Assembly (NCBI GenBank): GCA_900321535.1
Contig: ONWJ01000084.1
Span: 1-6,793 of the forward strand
Reading direction: 5' to 3'
Length of the DNA stretch: 6,793 nucleotides
From: an uncultured Erysipelotrichaceae bacterium
GTDB taxonomy: Bacteria > Bacillota_I > Bacilli_A > RFN20 > CAG-826
The position numbers and the translations under genes were made by a program. Below are positions 1-4,097 of this stretch, piece after piece (the stretch's first letter is position 1; the number at the start of each line of letters is the position of its first letter). Under the pieces are notes generated by a model. That model had not been told where the DNA came from, ran no database searches, and saw nothing but the letters and a program-made list of their open reading frames with translations.

Positions 1-718
1 CGAAGGAGAAGAAGTCCAGCTTGTGGAGCGCCCCGTCCTTGCCCATCCAGCGCTCGGCGACGAGGGCGTGGATGTGCGGGTGCCACTTGAGGTCGCGCCC
101 GAAGGTGTGGAGGAAGCAAACGAAGCCGAGCTTCCTGCCCTCGCGCCTGTATGCCTTCGGCGCGTGCTTCCTGAGCAGCAGGCGGAACGACTCGCTGACG
201 GAGGCGAAGAGGGCGTCCAGCATCGGCTTCCTGTGCAGCCTGAAGAACGTTCTGAGCTGCGCCGGTATGGTGAAGACGAACTGCCGGTGCGGCACCTCGA
301 GGCACTTGGCGGACACCTTGGCGCTCCTGGCGTCGCGGTACTTCTTGCCGCAGCTCGGGCAGATCCGGGAGTGGCAGGAGAAGCCAACCATGTAGAAGTC
401 GCCGCACTTCGGGCATTCGTAGTAGAGGTAGCCGTTGGCGAAGTCGTGGCAGCCGATGAACTTCTCGACGCAGGCGACGAGCCCCGGCCGCCCGAGTCTC
501 TCGGCGTGGCGCTTCTTGAACGACGGCCACACCGCCCTGAAGATCTCGCGTATCGACACGTCGCCCTGCAGCTTCCTGGCGTAGAAGCAGTTGTTCAGCT
601 TGCGCACCTCATTAACCCAGACGCCGTAACCCGCCTTCCTCGCCGCTTCGAGCTGGTCGGGGAAGCGTTTGAAATAGGTGTTAACCTTGAAGTCAGAGTT
701 GCGGTAAGGTTCAGCCAT
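1..718 (-). CDS. IS91-family (HUH/Y2-type) transposase, N-terminal 239 residues, cut by window edge
   Basis: Reading leftward from the ATG at 718-716 gives 239 open codons that run off position 1, so the C-terminal part is missing. An N-terminal helical region is followed by a zinc-binding region with C102-x2-C105 and C115-x4-C120-x2-C123 (FSCHSRICPSCGKK), the hallmark zinc-binding domain of IS91-type transposases. Then comes H213-P-H215-I-H217 (WHPHIHALV), the HUH metal-binding motif of rolling-circle-type transposases. In this family one or two catalytic tyrosines follow; they would lie beyond the left edge. The enzyme nicks one strand and moves the element by a rolling-circle-like mechanism. 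Codons are strongly G/C-ending (GCC, CTC, AAG, TTC), unlike the AT-richer neighbouring genes, which points to recent transfer. No strong Shine-Dalgarno sequence is seen before the ATG. Family call is confident; whether the complete gene is functional cannot be judged. Confidence 0.93.
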   Translation of the reverse strand, partial: MAEPYRNSDFKVNTYFKRFPDQLEAARKAGYGVWVNEVRKLNNCFYARKLQGDVSIREIFRAVWPSFKKRHAERLGRPGLVACVEKFIGCHDFANGYLYYECPKCGDFYMVGFSCHSRICPSCGKKYRDARSAKVSAKCLEVPHRQFVFTIPAQLRTFFRLHRKPMLDALFASVSESFRLLLRKHAPKAYRREGRKLGFVCFLHTFGRDLKWHPHIHALVAERWMGKDGALHKLDFFSF

Positions 719-738
719 AACCCATTCTACCAAAAAAC

Positions 739-775
739 TCGGGCAACCCCGATTTTCAGCCGAGATTTATTTCGG
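739..775. repeat. Two short inverted repeats upstream of the transposase
   Basis: TCGGG (739-743), loop CAAC, CCCGA (748-752) is a perfect 5-bp stem. CCGAGAT (760-766), TT, ATTTCGG (769-775) is a 7-bp stem with one mismatch-type pair. In addition CTCGG at 738-742 can pair with CCGAG at 760-764, so alternative folds exist. Such subterminal hairpins fit an IS91-type element end, but they could also act on transposase expression. Confidence 0.45.
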
Positions 776-794
776 TTTTGTTCATTCCGGGGTA

Positions 795-819
795 TCAAAA
801 ACCACCCAATCAGGGTGGT
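795..819 (-). terminator. Hairpin with U-tract after the secreted-protein gene; possibly also the IS91 terminal hairpin
   Basis: On the minus strand ACCACCC, loop TGATT, GGGTGGT (819-801) forms a perfect 7-bp stem followed directly by TTTTTGA. It begins 18 nt beyond the TAA stop (839-837) of the secreted-protein gene, so it works as an intrinsic terminator for it. It would also shield the transposase from read-through. The same hairpin could instead be the terminal structure of the IS91-like element, which ends in this gap; the two roles are not exclusive. Confidence 0.6.
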
Positions 820-836
820 GATGTGGGGCTTGTTGC

Positions 837-1481
837 TTAGCAACTCCAGGATACGGTGATGGATTTCATGAAGATGCGTCTCATATGCTCAAAACTAACG
901 TTCACGGATACTTTTCGAATTGCTTCGCCGAGCAATTCCTGCGTCCGAACCCAAGAATAGGTGGTTGGAGTGTTCGCGTGGAGATCAGAATTTGCATCTA
1001 CAGGGCTTCCATTAACAAGATTGTAATTATCTTGATAGACCGTGTTATTATTGCCGTCTTGATAAGCAATTACGGCGTGGAATTCGGCAAACTCCATATT
1101 CCAACCGGAGTTTGATGTTTGGAACGTAAAGTCGAAGCCTTGGAGGTTATTTACCCCAAACGAGAAATTGAATGAGCCCGCGTTGCTGTTGGTTTTGTAG
1201 TAAAACAAATTCCCTCCTCCAAATCCACGGTCGACGTACGATTCGTAAGGAAGCTCGATCCAGCCGATGATTGGAGAGCCTTGACCGGTTGGCACGCTTT
1301 GCTGCTTGTTGTCGAGCGTCCAATATTGAGGACCGACATCGGAATCAAAGGTGAGACTCTTGTTTGTAGCGGCGTTAACGCCAGGAATGATAGGGGTGCT
1401 TTCTCGCATCGAGGAGACGAGCATCAACGAAAACGCGATGACGGAAACTCCTGCTAAGGCAAGTAATGGTTTCTTATTCAT
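837..1481 (-). CDS. Small secreted or membrane-anchored protein of unknown function
   Basis: Encodes 214 residues from ATG 1481. The start was chosen because AGGAGG (on the minus strand, 1497-1492) lies 10 nt upstream; an in-frame TTG at 1490 would be only 1 nt from that site. Residues 2-4 are NKK, followed by a hydrophobic stretch at about 5-23, giving a signal peptide or N-terminal anchor; GVNA-A around residues 34-38 could be a signal peptidase I site. The mature part is rich in N, S, G, F, Y and W with alternating hydrophobic residues, consistent with a beta-sandwich-like extracellular domain, and ends in SITVSWSC, so the C-terminus looks natural rather than truncated. I do not recognise a named family. 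Similar short surface proteins with a C-terminal beta strand ending in a cysteine are, from general memory, frequent in gut Bacilli and Mollicutes-like genomes. It has its own promoter and terminator and so is monocistronic. Confidence 0.75.
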   Translation of the reverse strand: MNKKPLLALAGVSVIAFSLMLVSSMRESTPIIPGVNAATNKSLTFDSDVGPQYWTLDNKQQSVPTGQGSPIIGWIELPYESYVDRGFGGGNLFYYKTNSNAGSFNFSFGVNNLQGFDFTFQTSNSGWNMEFAEFHAVIAYQDGNNNTVYQDNYNLVNGSPVDANSDLHANTPTTYSWVRTQELLGEAIRKVSVNVSFEHMRRIFMKSITVSWSC

Positions 1482-1510
1482 AGACTGCAATCCTCCTAGA
1501 AGGTGGGAAG

Positions 1511-1516
1511 ATTATA
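1511..1516 (-). promoter_or_regulatory. -10 element of the secreted-protein gene
   Basis: The minus strand reads TATAAT, a perfect -10 hexamer, 29 nt before the ATG at 1481 with AGGAGG between. No good -35 lies at 17 nt; TTGCAG is present with a 20-nt spacer, so the promoter may be regulated or weak. It diverges from the toxin-gene promoter about 80 bp to the right. Confidence 0.55.
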
Positions 1517-1562
1517 ACGGGTTACTAATCACAAAACTGCAACAAATCGGCTAAAGATGGTT

Positions 1563-1580
1563 TTTCATTCTTAAATGAAA
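1563..1580. repeat. Perfect inverted repeat between the divergent promoters
   Basis: TTTCATT (1563-1569), CTTA, AATGAAA (1574-1580) is a perfect 7-bp dyad in the intergenic region between the secreted-protein gene and the HTH-toxin gene. It has no U-tract, so an operator for a dimeric DNA-binding protein is more likely than a terminator. Confidence 0.45.
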
Positions 1581-1586
1581 GTTAAC

Positions 1587-1602
1587 TGTCCAATAGTGGA
1601 CA
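1587..1602 (+). promoter_or_regulatory. Operator-like dyad overlapping the -35 of the toxin promoter
   Basis: TGTCC (1587-1591), AATAGT, GGACA (1598-1602) is a perfect 5-bp inverted repeat centred just upstream of, and covering, the -35 hexamer. A protein bound here would block RNA polymerase. The HTH domain at the start of the adjacent gene makes autoregulation the natural inference. Confidence 0.45.
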
Positions 1603-1632
1603 AGTAAGTTTGAAATGAGGATAATATAGGTG
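1597..1632 (+). promoter_or_regulatory. Promoter of the HTH-toxin/antitoxin operon
   Basis: TGGACA at 1597-1602 (5 of 6 to consensus), 17-nt spacer, GATAAT at 1620-1625 (5 of 6). The predicted start is at about 1632, only 2 nt before the ATG at 1634; with the overlapping hexamer TAATAT (1622-1627) it would fall on the ATG itself. The mRNA is therefore predicted to be leaderless or nearly so. Confidence 0.55.
1598..1611 (+). repeat. Direct repeat copy 1, GGACAAGTAAGTTT
   Basis: This 14-bp sequence recurs exactly at 2984-2997. With the AATA four bases upstream in both copies, 18 of 20 positions match. Copy 1 lies in the toxin promoter, starting inside the -35. Confidence 0.8.
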
Positions 1633-1633
1633 T

Positions 1634-2479
1634 ATGGATTATTCTTTCGTTGATGACTTCACCTTTGTCTCGGATGCGTTAAAAATCAGTGGCGCTTCCT
1701 TGTGCGAGCGGATAGGAATATCCCGTTCTTTCGTGATGAGCGTTCTTAACGGCACTCATTCCGTTAGTCCTCGTCTATTAGAGGCGTTTTATTCCTTTGC
1801 CTATCAAGCTGGATTACGAATCAACAAAGGAACGGAAGAAATCCTGCTGGAATTGCACGATCAGAACTTATGTTTCCATGGAAGTCGAAACGGGCTAGGC
1901 CAAATCCTTCCTGATGGCAGTCGAAAGGATTGCGATTTCGGAGCCGGCTTCTATCTAGGCACGAATTATCTTCAGGCCGCAAGCTTCGTGTTTGGATCAA
2001 AGACAGGATCCGTCTATGCTTTTTCCTTCGATAAGACCGGCTTAAAAGGCAGTGTGTTCCATTGCGATTTGGAATGGATGTTGCTTGTTTGTTATCACCG
2101 AGGGAAACTAAACGATTATAAAGAACACCCTCTTCTGAAGCAGATCGTGCAAAAAAGCGAAGGCGTTGATTACATCATCGCGCCGATCGCGGATAACAAG
2201 ATGTTCCAAGTGATGCGTCAATTTGGAGATGGGGAAATCAACTCCGAAGAAGCGCTTCATGCCTTATCCGCTTCTTCTTTAGGAGAACAAGTGGTCTTGA
2301 AAACCAGCCAAGCGATCTCTCATCTTCAGATGCTTTCTCACCTTTATCTTTGCGAGGAGGAAAAGAAATCTCTTCGCTTGCATGGGGAGGAGCGGTCGAA
2401 AGAAGTGGCGACCAAATTGAAACTTGCGAAACGGGAGTTCCGTTCCAGCGGAAAATACATTGACGAGGTGTTTTTATGA
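1634..2479 (+). CDS. HTH domain fused to DUF3990-like ADP-ribosyltransferase-fold protein, probable toxin
   Basis: A 281-residue protein. Residues about 11-64 form an XRE-like helix-turn-helix (LCERIGISRSFVMSVLNGTHSVSP), which probably binds its own promoter. Residues about 79-235 match what I know of DUF3990, a family placed in the ADP-ribosyltransferase superfamily: FHGS (81-84), the D-F-G-x-G-F-Y signature (101-107), a following QA (114-115), DYIIAPIADNKMF (179-191), and the closing Q-V-V-L-K-T (219-224) before a helix. H82 and Y107 are plausible members of an H-Y-(E/Q) NAD-binding set. A charged C-terminal tail (about 241-275) is rich in K, R and E. DUF3990 genes commonly sit in two-gene modules, and here the stop overlaps the next start (ATGA), implying coupled translation. 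Start: no proper Shine-Dalgarno sequence, but the promoter places transcription almost at this ATG. All visible motifs are present, so it looks intact. Toxicity and target are inferred; it could also be only a regulator. Confidence 0.82.
   Translation: MDYSFVDDFTFVSDALKISGASLCERIGISRSFVMSVLNGTHSVSPRLLEAFYSFAYQAGLRINKGTEEILLELHDQNLCFHGSRNGLGQILPDGSRKDCDFGAGFYLGTNYLQAASFVFGSKTGSVYAFSFDKTGLKGSVFHCDLEWMLLVCYHRGKLNDYKEHPLLKQIVQKSEGVDYIIAPIADNKMFQVMRQFGDGEINSEEALHALSASSLGEQVVLKTSQAISHLQMLSHLYLCEEEKKSLRLHGEERSKEVATKLKLAKREFRSSGKYIDEVFL
2465..2470 (+). promoter_or_regulatory. Ribosome binding site of the partner gene, inside the toxin gene
   Basis: GAGGTG lies 5 nt before the ATG at 2476, within the last codons of the toxin gene. 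Together with the ATGA overlap it supports tight translational coupling and fixes the start of the second gene. Confidence 0.65.
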
Positions 2480-2979
2480 AAAAAGAATTGGATTACGAAG
2501 GAATCACCTTAGCCACCTATCAGGCAAGGCTATTCGAGGAGTCTTTGGCGTTCACCCAATCCTCCTCGCCGGTTTTCATTCGCAGGGCGATGAAATCGAA
2601 TCTTTTCGAGCGTTTGGACGAAGGGAATTCGGCGTTGTTATCTTTAGAAACCAAGGAAGGTTTTGAAGGCCGCGAGAATGAATAGGGCCCTTCTGAATAT
2701 GGAACGATCCGCTTTTCCAAAGCCGAACTTCATTGGATTGGCTGGATTTATCGTTATATCGCCTACACTCGATGCGTTTCTTCTCGCCGACTCTATTCTT
2801 TGATTAAGCCTTCTATCCTTCGCGAAGTCTATGTTTCTTATCACACCCAAGACGAAGAATGGGTGCTTGCGAATTTGCTGCAATCGTTAGGCCTAAAAGA
2901 GAGCGATTTAGACCCAAACGAGGCGTATAAGCAAAGCTTAAGAGAGCGTTATTTCAGCCAAGATAACTTAGTTGCCTAA
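2476..2979 (+). pseudogene. Probable antitoxin partner of the DUF3990-like gene, interrupted by in-frame TAG at 2683-2685
   Basis: From ATG 2476, 69 codons are read (MKKELDYEGITLATYQARLF...) before TAG at 2683. The same frame then stays open for 97 more codons to TAA at 2977-2979, giving a 167-codon frame with one amber. Both halves look like one protein. The part before the stop is helical and charged; the part after contains ELHWIGWIYRY (codons 84-94), then SSRRLYSLIKP and a YHTQD segment, which resemble the conserved core (WIGYIYRYW, YHTLD-like) of proteins I know as partners of DUF3990-like genes. Because the frame is unchanged across the stop, a point substitution rather than an indel explains it. 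The second half has no in-frame ATG close behind the stop and no ribosome site, so it is unlikely to be made alone. TAG ends recG nearby, so the codon is a true stop here. Read-through, tRNA suppression or a sequencing error remain possible. Confidence 0.75.
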
Positions 2980-2983
2980 TAAA

Positions 2984-2997
2984 GGACAAGTAAGTTT
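2984..2997 (+). repeat. Direct repeat copy 2, GGACAAGTAAGTTT
   Basis: Identical to 1598-1611 and placed 4 nt after the stop of the antitoxin frame. Unlike copy 1 it lacks the TGTCC partner arm and has no -10 at a suitable distance, so it is not a promoter. The two copies bracket the two-gene module. Confidence 0.8.
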
Positions 2998-3006
2998 AGA
3001 CCCAGC

Positions 3007-3033
3007 AAAAAACGGCCTGCGTGGCCGTTTTTA
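3007..3033. terminator. Bidirectional intrinsic terminator between the toxin module and asnA
   Basis: AAAAACGGCC (3008-3017), loop TGCGT, GGCCGTTTTT (3023-3032) is a perfect 10-bp palindromic stem with a T-run on both strands. It ends the plus-strand toxin/antitoxin transcript and the minus-strand asnA transcript. The asnA stop codon (3033-3031) lies inside the stem arm, so ribosomes finishing asnA reach the hairpin. Confidence 0.88.
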
Positions 3034-4032
3034 TAGTAGATGAACGCCTTCTTCTTCCATCCTCTTGCGTTCGCTTTCGCTCCAGCATGAGACTTGGACT
3101 TCGCCGATATGGGCTTTTTGGAGCAGATACATCGCTAGACGAGATTGCCCGATGCCTCCCCCGATCGTAAGCGGGAGTCTGCCTTCTAGCAAAGCCTTGC
3201 AGTAGGGGTTCTCTAGCTTGCTTAATTCACCTTTTTCTTGTAGTTGGCTCTTTAAGGAATCGGCGTCCACGCGGATCCCCATGGAGGAGAGCTCGAACCC
3301 TATATTATAAATAGGATAATAGACGAGGATGTCGCCGTTTAAAGACCAATCATCATAGTCGGCGGCGCGGCTATCATGAGGCTTGCCATCGGAGAGCTTT
3401 CCTCCGATGCCATAAAGGAACACTGCCTTGTGGATGCGGCAGATCGCATCCTCGCGTTGTTTCCTCGTTAAATTGGGGTAACGCTTTTCTAATTCTTGGG
3501 TGGAGATGAAGACGATTTTCGGCGGGAGCATGTTCTCCAAAATGGGATAACGTTTGCTTAGATGAAGGCTCGTCTGATAGATGCAGGAATAGATGTTTTT
3601 GACCACTCTTTTGAGGTAGCCTAACGTCCTTTGACTCGGGGTGATGCGCTTCTCCCAGTCCCATTGGTCCACATAAAAAGAGTGCATGAAATCAGGGTTT
3701 TCGTCTTTTCTGATCGCGTTCATGTCGGTGTAGAGACCTTCCCCTTCATGGAACTGATAAAGGGCGAGAGCATAACGTTTCCATTTGGCTAAAGAATGGA
3801 CGATTTCTAAATTAGAATCGACCCCGCTCGCATGGAAAGAAATCGGCTTTTCCACCCCGCTTAATCCATCGTTAAGCCCAGAGCTGGATTCCACGAAAAG
3901 CGGCGCGGAAACGCGGGTGAGATGAAGCTTCCTCGCTAAAGCTTTTTGGAATTCGTCTTTGAGATATTTGATGGCAAACTGGGTGTCTCTGACATCGAGT
4001 TTGCTTTGGTAATTGTTGCAAATCATGGGCAT
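3031..4032 (-). CDS. asnA: Aspartate-ammonia ligase (asparagine synthetase A)
   Basis: AsnA (EC 6.3.1.1) makes asparagine from aspartate, ammonia and ATP in the cytosol, using a class II aminoacyl-tRNA-synthetase-like fold. The 333-residue product is full length (E. coli AsnA is 330). Signature stretches in order: HSLAKWKR (79-86), GEGLYTDMNAIR (97-108), YVDQWDWEKRI (120-130), GIGGKLSDGKPHD (208-220), AADYDDW (223-229), LNGDIL (231-236), FELSSMGIRVDAD (247-259) and GGGIGQSRL (291-299). The loop between DDW and LNGDIL is shorter than in E. coli, as in many Firmicutes. ATG 4032 is used; an in-frame ATG at 4026 (331 residues) is equally possible and fits a weak -10 (TACACT) that would start transcription at about 4027. 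No Shine-Dalgarno sequence precedes either. The gene is divergent from recG with a 65-bp gap and its stop lies in a terminator stem. Function is very secure; only the start is uncertain. Confidence 0.97.
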   Translation of the reverse strand: MPMICNNYQSKLDVRDTQFAIKYLKDEFQKALARKLHLTRVSAPLFVESSSGLNDGLSGVEKPISFHASGVDSNLEIVHSLAKWKRYALALYQFHEGEGLYTDMNAIRKDENPDFMHSFYVDQWDWEKRITPSQRTLGYLKRVVKNIYSCIYQTSLHLSKRYPILENMLPPKIVFISTQELEKRYPNLTRKQREDAICRIHKAVFLYGIGGKLSDGKPHDSRAADYDDWSLNGDILVYYPIYNIGFELSSMGIRVDADSLKSQLQEKGELSKLENPYCKALLEGRLPLTIGGGIGQSRLAMYLLQKAHIGEVQVSCWSESERKRMEEEGVHLL

Positions 4033-4033
4033 A

Positions 4034-4039
4034 AGTGTA
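4034..4039 (-). promoter_or_regulatory. Possible -10 of asnA
   Basis: The minus strand reads TACACT (4 of 6), with TAGGAA 17 nt upstream as a poor -35. The predicted start falls at about 4027, at the second in-frame ATG (4026), which would make asnA leaderless. Weak evidence alone, but it matches the leaderless layout of the divergent recG. Confidence 0.3.
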
Positions 4040-4082
4040 CTGGAAAAATCATCGCTTTCCTATCCCAACTTCATCGTTAGCC

Positions 4083-4091
4083 TGCTACAAT
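4083..4091 (+). promoter_or_regulatory. Extended -10 promoter of recG
   Basis: TGCTACAAT is a TGn extended -10 with 5 of 6 hexamer matches (TACAAT, 4086-4091). The predicted start is 7 nt beyond the hexamer, at 4098, exactly the G of the chosen GTG codon. No recognisable -35 is present, which is usual with extended -10 promoters. The same nine bases recur at 6104-6112. Confidence 0.55.
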
Positions 4092-4097
4092 TGCGGC

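Larger units (their letters stand above)
1..819 (-). mobile_element. IS91-like insertion element, partial; inner end probably within 739-819
   Basis: The element is inferred from the transposase fragment, the high GC of 1-718 and a cluster of inverted repeats just upstream of the transposase start. IS91-type elements lack terminal inverted repeats. They have a terIS end upstream of the transposase and an oriIS end downstream, both with hairpins. Here the upstream (terIS-type) end should lie in the 719-836 gap and the oriIS end off the left edge. The exact boundary cannot be fixed from this sequence alone; position 819 is simply the outer arm of the last hairpin. Confidence 0.6.

Noticed and set aside
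23..859. Long plus-strand open frame (278 codons) over the left end
   Set aside because: It is antisense to the IS91-type transposase. The open frame results from high GC and the product is an A/E/R/V-rich low-complexity sequence without a domain.
2683..2685. TAG as a recoded sense codon (pyrrolysine or alternative code)
   Set aside because: recG ends with TAG after a complete protein, and no suppressor tRNA or recoding structure is visible in the window. A simple nonsense change is the more economical explanation, though not proven.
2644..2883. 79-codon minus-strand frame opposite the antitoxin region
   Set aside because: The plus-strand frame across the amber stop encodes recognisable family sequence; the minus frame has no start signal.
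2984..3006. Second repeat copy as a promoter reading toward asnA or downstream
   Set aside because: The -35-like GGACA is followed by no -10 at 16-18 nt, and the next element is a terminator.
3374..3664. 96-codon minus-strand frame inside asnA
   Set aside because: A frame-shifted shadow of asnA with no ribosome site and no protein-like features.
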